Shown here: one piece after another, positions 52,964 to 62,131 of the stretch | Layout of the letters: each line of letters opens with the position of its first letter | How positions within the stretch are numbered: position 1 is the first letter of the stretch | Assembly: GCA_021848465.1 (NCBI GenBank) | Contig: JAJZUP010000006.1 | Coordinates: forward strand, 29,422 to 93,421 | DNA length: 64,000 bases | Origin: Pseudomonadota bacterium | GTDB taxonomy: Bacteria; Pseudomonadota; Gammaproteobacteria; Burkholderiales; Gallionellaceae | Direction of reading: 5' to 3' | Made by a program: the position numbers and the translations under genes | The notes under the pieces: generated by a model | Database searches by the model: none | Seen by the model: only the letters and a program-made list of their open reading frames with translations | What the model was told of the DNA's origin: nothing

Positions 52964-53079
52964 CTCCCTTCTCCCGCGAGCGGGTGAAGGGCCGGGGATG
53001 AGGGGTGTTGAATCACAACGAAAGTGATTTTATTCATCGCCCCTCGCCCCAACCCCTCTCCCGCTCGCGGGCGGGGGGC
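52964..53079. repeat. Pair of REP-like repeats in inverted orientation between nifU and nifS
   Basis: Copies at 52964-53005 (TTCTCCCGCGAGCGGGTGAA) and 53039-53079 (CTCTCCCGCTCGCGGGCGGG) face each other and can pair over most of their length. Between them AATCAC/GTGATT adds a small hairpin followed by TTTATT. They fill the 143-bp nifU-nifS spacer. A processing, attenuation or mRNA-stability role is possible. Confidence 0.7.
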
Positions 53080-53099
53080 TAAACCAGAAGGAGTTTTAC

Positions 53100-54299
53100 A
53101 TGGAAGGCATCTATTTCGACAACAACGCCACCACGCGTGTGGATGAAAAAGTGGTGGAAGCGATGCTGCCGTATTTCACCGAGCAGTTCGGCAACCCCTC
53201 GTCGATGCACAGCTTCGGCAACAAGGTGGGCCTCGCGATCAAGAAGGCGCGCATGCAAGTGCAGGAACTGTTGGGCGCGGAGCACGATTCCGAAATCATC
53301 TTCACCTCCTGCGGCACCGAGTCCGATTCCACCGCAATCCTCTCTGCACTGAGGGCACAGCCGGAGCGCAAGGAAGTCATCACCACCGTGGTCGAGCATC
53401 CCGCCGTGCTGACGCTGTGCGCCTGGCTGGAGAAGGAAGGCTACAAGGTGCACTACCTCAAGGTGGACGGCAAGGGTCGTGTGGATATGGACGAGTACAA
53501 GAAGCTACTGACCGACCAGACTGCCATTGTTTCCGTGATGTGGGCCAACAACGAGACCGGCACTTTCTTCCCGGTGGTGCAGATGGCCGAGCTGGCACAT
53601 GCCGCCGGAGCGATGTTCCATACCGACGCAGTTCAGGCCGTGGGCAAGGTGCCCATCGACTTGAAAAGCACCAAGATCGACATGCTGTCGCTGTCCGGCC
53701 ACAAGCTGCACGCGCCAAAGGGCGTCGGTGTGCTTTACCTCAAACGCGGTACGCGCTTCCGCCCGCTGCTGCGCGGTGGCCACCAGGAACGCGGACGCCG
53801 TGCCGGCACCGAGAATACCGCCTCCATCGTTGGTCTGGGCCAAGCCGCCGAAATGGCAATGGAAGCGATGGCATTCGAGAACAGCGAAGTGAAGCGCCTG
53901 CGCGACAAGCTGGAGGCAGGCATCCTGGCAAAAGTGCCGCGCGCCTTCGTCACCGGCAACCCGGATGACCGCTTGCCCAACACCTGCAATATCGCATTCG
54001 AGTTCATCGAGGGCGAAGCCATCCTGCTGCTGCTGAACAAATTCGGCATCGCCGCATCCAGCGGCTCGGCCTGCACTTCCGGTTCGCTGGAGCCATCGCA
54101 CGTGATGCGCGCGATGGGCATTCCCTACACCGCCGCGCATGGCACGGTGCGCTTCTCGCTGTCGCGTTACAACACCGAAGCGGAAGTCGATCGCGTGATC
54201 GCGGTGGTGCCGGAAATCATCGCGCAGTTGCGCAAGCTGTCTCCGTACTGGGATGGCGACGGGCCGAAGGCGGACGCCTTCGCACCGACCTACGCATAA
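53100..54299 (+). CDS. nifS: Cysteine desulfurase NifS
   Basis: 399 residues. Class V aminotransferase fold: [20 protein letters not shown] at the start, [43 protein letters not shown], the PLP lysine in [14 protein letters not shown] and the catalytic Cys in [15 protein letters not shown]. It delivers sulfur to NifU. The sequence and context favour NifS over the housekeeping IscS. Ribosome site AAGGAG. Confidence 0.95.
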   Translation: MEGIYFDNNATTRVDEKVVEAMLPYFTEQFGNPSSMHSFGNKVGLAIKKARMQVQELLGAEHDSEIIFTSCGTESDSTAILSALRAQPERKEVITTVVEHPAVLTLCAWLEKEGYKVHYLKVDGKGRVDMDEYKKLLTDQTAIVSVMWANNETGTFFPVVQMAELAHAAGAMFHTDAVQAVGKVPIDLKSTKIDMLSLSGHKLHAPKGVGVLYLKRGTRFRPLLRGGHQERGRRAGTENTASIVGLGQAAEMAMEAMAFENSEVKRLRDKLEAGILAKVPRAFVTGNPDDRLPNTCNIAFEFIEGEAILLLLNKFGIAASSGSACTSGSLEPSHVMRAMGIPYTAAHGTVRFSLSRYNTEAEVDRVIAVVPEIIAQLRKLSPYWDGDGPKADAFAPTYA

Positions 54300-54309
54300 G
54301 GCCACCATC

Positions 54310-55455
54310 ATGTCCCGCACCATCGTGATCGACGACACCACCCTGCGCGACGGCGAGCAGACCGCCGGGGTGGCGTTCACGCTGGAGGAAAAGCTGGACA
54401 TCGCGCGGCAACTGGATGCGCTGGGCGTACCGGAGTTGGAAGTCGGTATCCCTGCAATGGGCGAGGAAGAGCGTGACAGCATTAATGCAGTGGCTGCGCT
54501 CAACCTGAATGCCAAGCTTGTTGCATGGTGCCGTATGCACAAGGAAGACATCCTCGCTGCGGAACTGGTCGATGTGCATATGGTGGATTTGTCGATCCCG
54601 GTTTCCGACGTCCACATCAAGAAAAAACTGGGGCGCGATCGCGCCTGGGTACTGGATACGATTTTCGATCTCGTGCCGTTTGCCTGTGAGCAAGGCTGGG
54701 ATATTGTCGTTGGCTGTGAAGACGCTTCGCGGGCTGATCCCGAGTTCATGCTGCACGTTGCCGAAGCGGCTCAAGCCGCCGGTGCGCAACGTCTGCGCTT
54801 TGCCGACACACTCGGAATCATGGAGCCCTTCGGCGTCCATAAAGCCATTTCGGATTTGCGCGCAGTATGCGACCTTGAGCTTGAGATGCATGCGCACGAC
54901 GATCTTGGCCTGGCAACAGCGAATAGCCTTGCCGCCGCCCTTGCCGGTGCGACTCATATCAACACCACCGTCAATGGTCTTGGCGAGCGCGCCGGCAATG
55001 CGCCATTGGAGGAAGTCGCACTGGGACTGAAAAAGCTTTATGGTCTGAATACCGGCATCGACCTCACCCATTTTCCGGCCCTTTCGCAATCCGTTGCCGC
55101 CGCCTCCGGGCGCCCAGTCCCTTGGCAGAAGAGTGTTGTTGGAGAAGGCGTATTCACGCACGAAGCCGGCATCCATGTTGACGGCTTGCTCAAGGATCCG
55201 GAAACATACCAAGGCTTCGACCCCAAGGAAGTCGGCCGCAACCACAAACTCGTCGTCGGCAAGCACTCCGGCGCACATGGCGTGATTGCCGCATATGCGA
55301 CGATGGGCCTGAACCTGAGCCACGCCGAGGCGCGTGCACTGCTGCCGGACATCCGCAGTTTTGCCGAGCGCGCCAAACGGTCACCTGCTGACCAGGAGTT
55401 GCTGTTCCTTTACCAGCGTTATCTTGGGCGCACCCAGCCCAACGCTTCCCATTAG
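54310..55455 (+). CDS. nifV: Homocitrate synthase NifV
   Basis: 381 residues from ATG 54310. DRE-TIM barrel motifs: [71 protein letters not shown] and [20 protein letters not shown]. The C-terminal region [13 protein letters not shown] is typical of homocitrate synthases. It makes the homocitrate of the iron-molybdenum cofactor. 10 bp after nifS. Confidence 0.95.
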   Translation: MSRTIVIDDTTLRDGEQTAGVAFTLEEKLDIARQLDALGVPELEVGIPAMGEEERDSINAVAALNLNAKLVAWCRMHKEDILAAELVDVHMVDLSIPVSDVHIKKKLGRDRAWVLDTIFDLVPFACEQGWDIVVGCEDASRADPEFMLHVAEAAQAAGAQRLRFADTLGIMEPFGVHKAISDLRAVCDLELEMHAHDDLGLATANSLAAALAGATHINTTVNGLGERAGNAPLEEVALGLKKLYGLNTGIDLTHFPALSQSVAAASGRPVPWQKSVVGEGVFTHEAGIHVDGLLKDPETYQGFDPKEVGRNHKLVVGKHSGAHGVIAAYATMGLNLSHAEARALLPDIRSFAERAKRSPADQELLFLYQRYLGRTQPNASH

Positions 55456-55464
55456 GAGGCAATA

Positions 55465-56250
55465 ATGGACGATACGATGACTGCTCCCCACGACACCGGC
55501 TGCATCCCAGAACGCCCCTCTTTCTTGCAATTGCTTAAAGAGGATGTTGAGTGTGTGTTCCGGCGCGATCCTGCTGCCCGCTCGCGCTTTGAGGTACTGA
55601 CAACATACCCGGGTGTACATGCTGTGTTGCTGCAACGCATCGCCCATCGGCTTTGGAAATTGCGCCTGCGCTACCCTGCACGGCTTGTTTCGTGGTTTGC
55701 GCGTTTGCTTACCAACATTGACATTCATCCCGGCGCCACCATTGGCCGCCGCTTTTTCATCGATCATGGCGCCGGTGTTGTCATCGGTGAAACGGCCGAA
55801 ATCGGTAACGATGTGACGCTTTACCATGGCGTAACGCTTGGCGGCACCACCTGGAACAAAGGCAAGCGGCACCCCACCCTCTGCGACGGCGTTGTTGTCG
55901 GTGCCGGCGCCAAAATTCTCGGCGCTATTACATTGGGTGAGCATGTCCGCGTTGGCGCCAATTCCGTGGTGGTGAAAGATGTCCCATCGCATCGCACTGT
56001 GGTGGGTATTCCTGCCAAGGTTGTTTTGCGTACCGAGGAAGCAAATGCCGACAACATTTATGGCATTAACCTTGACCATCACCTGATCCCCGACCCTGTT
56101 GGTCGTGCGATTGCCTGCCTGATGGAACGTATTGAGGTTCTCGAAGCCCAGTCGCGCAAGCAAGGTAGTGCGATCAATGGCCAGTGTCGCACTTGTGATG
56201 CTGATGACCTTTGCGACACCGAGGTTGCGCGTGTCCTCAGAAAGGAGTGA
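55465..56250 (+). CDS. cysE: Serine O-acetyltransferase (nif-linked CysE)
   Basis: 261 residues, ribosome site TAGGAGG. The left-handed beta-helix hexapeptide repeats are clear: [40 protein letters not shown] and [14 protein letters not shown]; the N-terminal helical domain is present. The C-terminal tail contains Cys ([15 protein letters not shown]), unusual for CysE. In the nif operon it would raise cysteine supply for NifS, as cysE1 does in Azotobacter. 9 bp after nifV. Confidence 0.93.
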   Translation: MDDTMTAPHDTGCIPERPSFLQLLKEDVECVFRRDPAARSRFEVLTTYPGVHAVLLQRIAHRLWKLRLRYPARLVSWFARLLTNIDIHPGATIGRRFFIDHGAGVVIGETAEIGNDVTLYHGVTLGGTTWNKGKRHPTLCDGVVVGAGAKILGAITLGEHVRVGANSVVVKDVPSHRTVVGIPAKVVLRTEEANADNIYGINLDHHLIPDPVGRAIACLMERIEVLEAQSRKQGSAINGQCRTCDADDLCDTEVARVLRKE

Positions 56251-56253
56251 ACT

Positions 56254-56781
56254 GTGGATCTCCTCGATTTTGAGCAGACTGAGCTGTATTTCGATGAACC
56301 GCTTGTCAGCGAGGCTGCGCAGCTCGTCGAGATGGCCGCCGTCAATTATGGCAATGATGAGGCCGAATTGATGCTGCTGCGTGCCAACCTGGTTGCTCCC
56401 CAGCATTTGCAGGTACTGGTTGCCTTGTACCGCTACTATTTTTATCAGCACCGTCTGGATGACGCCTTGCTTGTTGCTGAAAGCGCGCTTGCCGTTACGG
56501 CAAAGCGCCTGGACTTCCCGGCTGCCTGGTCTTTCCTGCGTGAAGCGAATATCGGTGCCGGAGTTATCCGCTCCATGGGACTGGTGCGTTTCTACTTATT
56601 GGCACTCAAGGCGACTGCTTACATCCATTTGCGCCTGGGTAATTTTGTCACCGGCGTCACCATGCTGGAAAAGCTGGTCGAGCTTGATGCACATGACCGC
56701 ATCGGCGCTGCCGCTCTGCTTGCCATTGCCCAGGACTATCAAGCTGAACATTTTGAACTGAAAGGAGCCGCGCATGGATGA
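56254..56781 (+). CDS. TPR-like protein between cysE and nifW
   Basis: 175 residues from a GTG start (AAAGGAG upstream). Helical repeats resembling a tetratricopeptide pair: LQVLVALYRYYFYQHRLDDA, LLVAESALAVTAKRLDFPAA and RFYLLALKATAYIHLRLGNF. No signal peptide. It overlaps nifW by 8 bp, so translation is coupled. From memory, an unnamed frame occupies the same slot in Azotobacter. The likely role is as an adaptor in nitrogenase assembly, which is inference. Confidence 0.8.
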   Translation: MDLLDFEQTELYFDEPLVSEAAQLVEMAAVNYGNDEAELMLLRANLVAPQHLQVLVALYRYYFYQHRLDDALLVAESALAVTAKRLDFPAAWSFLREANIGAGVIRSMGLVRFYLLALKATAYIHLRLGNFVTGVTMLEKLVELDAHDRIGAAALLAIAQDYQAEHFELKGAAHG

Positions 56782-57103
56782 CCTGTCTTTCGATGATGCA
56801 ATTGAGGATTTGTCCTCGGCCGAGGATTTCCTGAATTTCTTTGAAATTTCCTACGACCCTGCCGTTGTGCACGTTAATCGCCTGCACATCCTGCAGCGTT
56901 TTCATGATTACCTTGCCAAATCGGCCATGCCTACCGACGGTCAATCAAAGCATGCCCTGTATGCCCAATTGCTGCTACGCGCTTATCAGGATTTTGTCAG
57001 CTCGGATGCACTCACCGAGAAGGTTTTCAAGGTGTTTCACATGCATGAGCCGCAAGTTAAATTTGTGCCCTTGACGGAAATTTCGGTTAACAGGAAGGCG
57101 TGA
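56774..57103 (+). CDS. nifW: Nitrogenase-stabilising protein NifW
   Basis: 109 residues: LSSAEDFLNFFEISYDPAVV, HVNRLHILQRFHDYL and AYQDFVSSDALTEKVFKVFH are the NifW signatures. It protects or helps mature the MoFe protein. Overlaps the preceding gene by 8 bp and ends 1 bp before nifZ. Confidence 0.93.
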   Translation: MDDLSFDDAIEDLSSAEDFLNFFEISYDPAVVHVNRLHILQRFHDYLAKSAMPTDGQSKHALYAQLLLRAYQDFVSSDALTEKVFKVFHMHEPQVKFVPLTEISVNRKA

Positions 57104-57104
57104 C

Positions 57105-57581
57105 ATGCTACCCCGCTTCGATTTCGGTACCGAAGTTCGCATTGTGCGCAATGTTCGCAATGACGGCACCTATCCCGGCATGCCTACTGGTCAATTGCTT
57201 GTCCGTCGTGGCAGTACCGGGTTTGTCATCAATGTCGGTACATTCCTGCAAGACCAGCTTATCTACACCGTCAATTTCATGGGACTAAACCGTATCGTCG
57301 GTTGCCGTGAAGAAGAGCTTATTTCCATCGATGAGCCCTGGATTCCTAGCAAGTTTGAGAGTCGCGAGAAAGTCCGCTGCTTGAGTACGCTTGCCGTGCG
57401 CGGCGAGGTGCGCGCAACCCCCGGCATGGAAGGTGAGATTCTCAAGGTCTTGCGCGACGAACAGGGTGGCGTGCAATACCACGTAATCTTCCATGATCAT
57501 GTGCTGCAAGTGCCCGAGTCGTTGCTTGAGGCTGTTCATGTATATGCCGACAAGGAGTCCGATGGTGTCGCCGTTAGTTAA
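57105..57581 (+). CDS. nifZ: Nitrogenase assembly protein NifZ (two NifZ repeats)
   Basis: 158 residues. Two copies of the NifZ beta domain are visible: FGTEVRIVRNVRNDGTYPG and KVRCLSTLAVRGEVRATPGM, each followed by strands ending near ELISIDE and LLEAVHVYA. NifZ acts in P-cluster maturation of the MoFe protein. The 3' end overlaps nifM by 20 bp. Confidence 0.93.
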   Translation: MLPRFDFGTEVRIVRNVRNDGTYPGMPTGQLLVRRGSTGFVINVGTFLQDQLIYTVNFMGLNRIVGCREEELISIDEPWIPSKFESREKVRCLSTLAVRGEVRATPGMEGEILKVLRDEQGGVQYHVIFHDHVLQVPESLLEAVHVYADKESDGVAVS

Positions 57582-58425
57582 ATCCGCCTATCCGTATCTG
57601 GCCCTGAAGGCCGCACAAAAGCTCTTTGGCAAATCTCCGGAGGCGTTGCTTCCTGAAGAGCTTGCACGCGTCCAGACCCTTGCTGACAAGCAGGGCGCGC
57701 TTGAAGCGCGAATTCTTTCCACTCCTGAGGCACATAGTGTCCTGGTTCCTGACGCCAGTGTCCGGGCCGCTTTTAATGAAGTTTTGCAGCGCTATCCCGA
57801 TGCTGACGAATTCCTGTCTGATCTGGCGCGTAATGGCCTGGCTGAAAGTGATTTTGCATCAGCCCTTGAACGCGAATTGCGCGTTGATGCAATCATGCAG
57901 AAGATTGCCTCTGCCGCTGACAAGGTTACCGATACGGATGTCGATTTGTACTATCAGTACCATCCTGAACAGTTCATGAAACCTGAGGTTCGCTCCGCTC
58001 GGCACATCCTGATTACCATTAACGAGAGCATTCCGGAAAATACCCGGCCGCAAGCACGCACGCGCATTGACGCGATCCTGGCGCAGCTACGCTCCTCGCC
58101 CGATTCATTTGAGCAGCTCGCTCTCTCGCATTCCGAATGTCCAACCGCCCTTGATGGCGGCAAATTGGGTGACGTTACTCCTGGCAAACTTTTTCCAGAA
58201 CTCGATCGTGCATTGTTTGCAATGCCGGTCGGTGGCATCAGTGATGTGCTCGAATCCGAGCTTGGTTTTCATATTCTTCGCTGCGATGCGGTTGCACCCG
58301 CTTATTGCATTGATCTGGAGCAAGCGCGCCCCAAAATCCGCAATTTGCTGATAAAACGACGCAGGCATGCTGTCCAGCAAGCCTGGGTTAAAAGTCTGAT
58401 GCAGGCCGACCGCTCAGGCTTGTAG
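57562..58425 (+). CDS. nifM: NifM, peptidyl-prolyl isomerase for Fe protein maturation
   Basis: 287 residues from ATG 57562 ([20 protein letters not shown]), AAGGAG 4-5 nt upstream. The N-terminal half is the SurA-like helical region. The C-terminal half is a parvulin (PpiC) domain: [40 protein letters not shown] and [16 protein letters not shown]. NifM is required to fold and activate NifH in Azotobacter. It is the last gene of the operon; its end overlaps the convergent chemoreceptor gene by 12 bp. Confidence 0.93.
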   Translation: MVSPLVKSAYPYLALKAAQKLFGKSPEALLPEELARVQTLADKQGALEARILSTPEAHSVLVPDASVRAAFNEVLQRYPDADEFLSDLARNGLAESDFASALERELRVDAIMQKIASAADKVTDTDVDLYYQYHPEQFMKPEVRSARHILITINESIPENTRPQARTRIDAILAQLRSSPDSFEQLALSHSECPTALDGGKLGDVTPGKLFPELDRALFAMPVGGISDVLESELGFHILRCDAVAPAYCIDLEQARPKIRNLLIKRRRHAVQQAWVKSLMQADRSGL

Positions 58426-60045
58426 TGCGGAGCGTGCCAATTTGAATTGGCCGACAGTTTCATAAAGCGCTTTTGAAGTATCTGCCAGCGTATGCATTTC
58501 GTTGCGTGCTTTTTCGATATTGGCGGCCGTATTGGCGCTTATCGTTACAACCGACTCTATGTTGCGCCAGATGCTTTCCCCGGTTGAAGATTGCATTTCG
58601 GTTGCTTCTGCAATCTGTTGCATCAATTGCGTCACGAATTGCACCGACTCTTCTATGCGCTCCAGTAGTGCGCCCATATCCTGACCTTGTGCGACACCTT
58701 GGGCTACCTCGCTCTTGGCAACCGACATCACTCTGCCGGCCTCATTGGTCTGGCTTTCGATGATCTGGACAATTTTTCCTATATCGGATGTTGCGTGCGC
58801 TGTGCGCTCAGCCAGTTTTCTGACTTCGTCGGCCACAACCGCAAAACCCCGGCCCTGATCACCCGCTCTTGCCGCTTCAATCGCTGCATTCAGCGCCAGC
58901 AAATTGGTCTGCTCCGCGATATCCTTGATCATGTCGCTGACACTGCCAATTCGCCGCAACGCCTGGCTTAATTCCGCCATCGTGTTTACCGACGCGCTTA
59001 CGGTCTGGTCGATCTGATTCAGCGAGCGTATGGTTGACTGGCCGGTTTCGCTGCCTTCTTTCACCAGAGTCAGTGTCTCCCTGGCGGCGTCTGATGCGTT
59101 GTTCGCATTTTCAGCAATTTTTCGAATGGTGTATCCCATATTTTCAATAGCGCCGCTGACCTCATTCACTTTGACGGACTGCTGCTTTGCGTTATCTGTC
59201 ACTTCATGGGCCATGCGGCTGACCTCGTTTGCTGTTTTGTGCGTGTTGTTTGCTGAGGTATATACATCGTATAAGACCGAATCGAAGCGCTTTATGAAAC
59301 CATTGATCGTTTTAGCCAACTGCCCGATTTCGTCGTCTTTATTCGTTGTGAGCTGACGCGTCAGGTCGCCCTGATGCAGATAGCCAATTTCATTTACGAT
59401 CCCGTCCAGCCTGCGGTTAAGGTGATGTCCAAACAGCGACTGCGTTACCGTCGTTATCGTTCCCAGCAACAACATTGGAATTATTACTATCCACAATATC
59501 TTGCTCATTACTGAGTTGATCTTGGCTTCTGAGTCCGCTTCGGCCAGTTTGTTGACTGCAACAATTCCATCCAGGTTCTGTATCAGAGGTGCAATGTGCA
59601 TTCCGTATAGTGCGTCCGGGATCAGTAATGCATCTGCTGGCGTTTCCTGGGCTATCTTGATCGCCCCTTTATACCCTTGCACGTAGTCAGCCCATTTCTT
59701 TTGCATTTCATTGAACTGGCTTTGCTGCGTTTCATCTTTTGTGATGCCAATCAAACGTTCGAGCAGTTGCTGGATTTGCCGGTCGGCCTCTTGCAGTTTG
59801 CCTGATGTTTCCTGCATGACGATGTCCGAGCGACTGAATGCCAGTGCGGTTGCCTTGATTTCAATCAGGCTTTTATCTGTTGACTGCATGTTGTGATATT
59901 CAGCAAACTCGTGCCGCAACTGGTTCAGGCTCGCCATCACGAATATCGCCACAACCAACATTCCAATCAATGATGTTGTGGTCATCAGGCGCAGTTGCTT
60001 CTGCAAACTTAGTGTGTTCAGTAGAGGGAGAGATTTCACGTTCAT
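58414..60045 (-). CDS. Methyl-accepting chemotaxis protein
   Basis: 543 residues. First membrane helix ~20-42 ([20 protein letters not shown]), a four-helix-bundle periplasmic domain (~43-185), second helix ([20 protein letters not shown]), HAMP ([20 protein letters not shown]), then the long signalling coiled coil with the hairpin tip [20 protein letters not shown] and [20 protein letters not shown]. No C-terminal CheR/B docking pentapeptide is evident (ends KLARSALQA). Ligand unknown. It is convergent with nifM and no other chemotaxis gene lies adjacent. Confidence 0.95.
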   Translation of the reverse strand: MNVKSLPLLNTLSLQKQLRLMTTTSLIGMLVVAIFVMASLNQLRHEFAEYHNMQSTDKSLIEIKATALAFSRSDIVMQETSGKLQEADRQIQQLLERLIGITKDETQQSQFNEMQKKWADYVQGYKGAIKIAQETPADALLIPDALYGMHIAPLIQNLDGIVAVNKLAEADSEAKINSVMSKILWIVIIPMLLLGTITTVTQSLFGHHLNRRLDGIVNEIGYLHQGDLTRQLTTNKDDEIGQLAKTINGFIKRFDSVLYDVYTSANNTHKTANEVSRMAHEVTDNAKQQSVKVNEVSGAIENMGYTIRKIAENANNASDAARETLTLVKEGSETGQSTIRSLNQIDQTVSASVNTMAELSQALRRIGSVSDMIKDIAEQTNLLALNAAIEAARAGDQGRGFAVVADEVRKLAERTAHATSDIGKIVQIIESQTNEAGRVMSVAKSEVAQGVAQGQDMGALLERIEESVQFVTQLMQQIAEATEMQSSTGESIWRNIESVVTISANTAANIEKARNEMHTLADTSKALYETVGQFKLARSALQA

Positions 60046-60212
60046 AACTCCTGTAGTGCCGGTTAGCTTGATTTTGCCCGGAACTTTATCAAGGGGTTAT
60101 GACAAACACATCTCTGGATTATTACATTTGCGGGCTCTTGCGATGCTGCCGGTACTGGCAAAGTGCGTTGATTCTGCTCATATGCCTTTACCGGCTGGTT
60201 TTGTATTTCATC

Positions 60213-60461
60213 TTATACCCTGGCGCTCTGTCGACCCTGATTTTTCGCAATTGGCCCGTGATTCACCGTGTGGTGATTTTTGCTGAATTGCTCGTGCTGC
60301 TTTTCCGCAGCGCCGCCTTCAAAATTTCCCAGGCTTGAAAATACAATCGCCAGGACTACAACGGACATCAAACTCCAGATGTTCATCCAGCCGAATTGCA
60401 TGATTTTGTCATCATTTACCATATCGGAAATTCTTGCAGAAACCGGATAATAAACGCGCAT
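60213..60461 (-). CDS. Small single-pass membrane protein (82 aa)
   Basis: 82 residues from ATG 60461 with an excellent AAGGAGG site. A short N-terminal region leads to one membrane helix (WMNIWSLMSVVVLAIVFSSL), then a hydrophilic, His/Gln-rich tail (EKQHEQFSKNHHTVNHGPIA). No family recognised. It is divergent from mipA, and the two share a regulatory gap with twin palindromes. Nothing is seen in the 167-bp gap that follows, before the chemoreceptor start. Confidence 0.6.
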   Translation of the reverse strand: MRVYYPVSARISDMVNDDKIMQFGWMNIWSLMSVVVLAIVFSSLGNFEGGAAEKQHEQFSKNHHTVNHGPIAKNQGRQSARV

Positions 60462-60480
60462 GATTGCCTCCTTTGTTGAT

Positions 60481-60497
60481 GTGTGAATATTTCCCAC
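60481..60497. promoter_or_regulatory. Operator-like palindrome, copy 1
   Basis: GTGTGAATATTTCCCAC has the same 17-bp plan as the perfect copy at 60540, with two arm mismatches. It lies 19 bp upstream of the small membrane-protein start on the minus strand, a position suited to repression. Confidence 0.5.
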
Positions 60498-60539
60498 GCA
60501 GAAATCTTAATCAAGTCAATTTCATTTGTAAAGCATTTT

Positions 60540-60556
60540 GTGTGAAATTTTCACAC
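60540..60556. promoter_or_regulatory. Operator-like palindrome, copy 2
   Basis: GTGTGAAATTTTCACAC: two perfect 8-bp arms around one base, 57 bp upstream of the mipA-like start and 78 bp upstream of the divergent gene's start. Two copies 59 bp apart (about 5.6 helical turns) in a divergent promoter region suggest one regulator for both genes. Confidence 0.6.
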
Positions 60557-60613
60557 GTGATGTAAAATTAAGTTATTCACTAATTTTTCGGCTCATTACA
60601 GGCTCCCGGATTT

Positions 60614-61480
60614 ATGGATAACGCAATGTTTAATAAAAACATATACACCCGCCCCATATTTTTCGCCACGCTGTGTTGGTTGACGCTCACCTCATCTGTT
60701 CAGGCGGCAAGCACCAATATCGATATTCAGCCCATCCCTGATTTACCCATCAGAAATACACCACCCCCGCCAATTTCTGCTGCAGCAGAAAATAGCGCGT
60801 GGTCAGTTTCGCTTGGGGCCGGGATGAGTTACGCGCCGCGCTACGATGGCGCCGCCAACAATCGCTGGCGCTTTATTCCGCTTGTGGATGCGAACTACAA
60901 CAATGGTCAGGTGTTCATCAGCCCCTTGCGCGGCATTGGCTATAACTTCTCAGATTCAAAAGTCACTCAGTATGGCGTGCGTTTATCTGCCGGGCACGCG
61001 CGTAGTGAAAGTGTCGATCCGCACTTGAGAGGAATGGGGGACATCCCGTACATCCTGGAGGAAGGCGTGTTCCTGAATCATCGCTGGGGGCCTGTCTATT
61101 TTTCCAGCGGCATTACCACCGGCAGTCATGGCACCCATGTCGAGCTGGGCGCTGGTAGCGGCCTCCCGCTTGGCGAAAATGACCGCGTGCGCTTCGGCCT
61201 CAACCTGAACTGGGCCGATAAGCAATATGTGCAAACTTATTATGGAGTAAATCAGGAGCAGTCAGTCGCTTCGAGCAACGTACTCACGGTTTACGATGCA
61301 GCACCGGGCATTATTGACTATGCGCTCACCGGAAACTGGGCGCACAATTTTGACCGCAACTGGTTCTGCAATACCGGCATTTCCTACAAGCTGCTAAATG
61401 GTTCGGCGCTGGACAGCCCGCTCACCCAGAAAAACTTTGCTGCCGGCGCGAACATCCTGATCGGCTACCGCTTCCACTAG
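60614..61480 (+). CDS. MipA/OmpV-family outer-membrane protein
   Basis: 288 residues. A signal peptide (FFATLCWLTLTSSVQAAS) is followed by a Pro-rich linker and the MipA/OmpV barrel: WSVSLGAGMSYAPRYDGAAN, WRFIPLVDANYNNGQVFISP, RGIGYNFSDSKVTQYGVRLS, and the final LIGYRFH. E. coli MipA is a scaffold for MltA and PBP1B; other family members are porin-like, so the function here is open. The start may also be ATG 60626. Confidence 0.88.
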   Translation: MDNAMFNKNIYTRPIFFATLCWLTLTSSVQAASTNIDIQPIPDLPIRNTPPPPISAAAENSAWSVSLGAGMSYAPRYDGAANNRWRFIPLVDANYNNGQVFISPLRGIGYNFSDSKVTQYGVRLSAGHARSESVDPHLRGMGDIPYILEEGVFLNHRWGPVYFSSGITTGSHGTHVELGAGSGLPLGENDRVRFGLNLNWADKQYVQTYYGVNQEQSVASSNVLTVYDAAPGIIDYALTGNWAHNFDRNWFCNTGISYKLLNGSALDSPLTQKNFAAGANILIGYRFH

Positions 61481-61495
61481 CCGCTCAGGAAGGCT

Positions 61496-61711
61496 TCAGT
61501 TCGTTGCCATCTGAAACGAAGTGCTGGCGCCTGACACCAACCAGTCCGTTGCCTCGCCAGCGCAAATCGAGAAGAACATGGCAATCACAAACACCATAAA
61601 GCCGCGTGTGAGCCCGCCGGGAACGCCTTTTTGCGCCAGCAGGATGTTAACTTTCCAGTATGCGACTGCGAGTACCACTAACGAAACCAGTGTTGTTAGC
61701 AAGGCTGACAT
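61496..61711 (-). CDS. Small two-helix membrane protein (71 aa)
   Basis: 71 residues from ATG 61711 with two hydrophobic helices (MSALLTTLVSLVVLAVAYWK and GFMVFVIAMFFSICAGEATD). No family recognised. The ribosome site AGAGAAAGA is weak. It ends 15 bp from the mipA stop, convergent. Confidence 0.5.
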   Translation of the reverse strand: MSALLTTLVSLVVLAVAYWKVNILLAQKGVPGGLTRGFMVFVIAMFFSICAGEATDWLVSGASTSFQMATN

Positions 61712-61884
61712 TTCTGTTCTTTCTCTGAAATATATGGATTGACGACACGAACCGGACAGTAGACTACCCAACCGGACTGGGGTTCCCTCGCAGACAAAAC
61801 GTTTGACAATCTAAAGCGTGCACACGGATGGAAATTTTTCTCGAAGCACCGTCTGCCATCGCAGACAAAGGTGCTGAACCTGAC

Positions 61885-61932
61885 TGGCGCGCCCGGCGGG
61901 AGTCGAACCCACGACCCTTGGCTTCGGAAGCT
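61885..61932 (-). pseudogene. 3' fragment of a tRNA-Arg(CCG) gene, probable island attachment site
   Basis: On the minus strand, GCTTCCGAAGCCAAGGGTCG then TGGGTTCGACTCCCGCCGGG and CGCGCCA give the anticodon loop (TTCCGAA, anticodon CCG), 3' anticodon stem, variable loop, T arm with GTTCGA, 3' acceptor strand and encoded CCA. The sequence before it does not supply a 5' acceptor (CGCGCCCG-like) strand or D arm, so this is not a complete gene. Integrases that use tRNA genes leave exactly such a 3' copy at the far end of the element. The element would lie to the right (61933 onward). No other feature was seen between 61712 and 62131. Confidence 0.85.
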
Positions 61933-62131
61933 AACGAAACTGCCGGCATATAGCACGGCGTTACTCGGCAATATTTCACATTAATCAATGTCATAAATTC
62001 ATTGCGCGGCATACCAAGGGATTTATATAAGTTACATATGTGACGGATTTAACCCCAATTTGCCCACAACTGAATGCGGCGCTCATGGTTGTCACAAAAT
62101 TTAACTTCAATTAGTATGACTCAAATGACAT

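Noticed and set aside
51991..53079. CRISPR-like array suggested by repeated GC-rich units
   Set aside because: Units are few, face both ways and are irregularly spaced with no unique spacers; they fit REP-like repeats.
61885..61971. Complete tRNA gene near 61.9 kb
   Set aside because: No 5' acceptor strand or D arm is present upstream of the anticodon loop; only the 3' half is recognisable.
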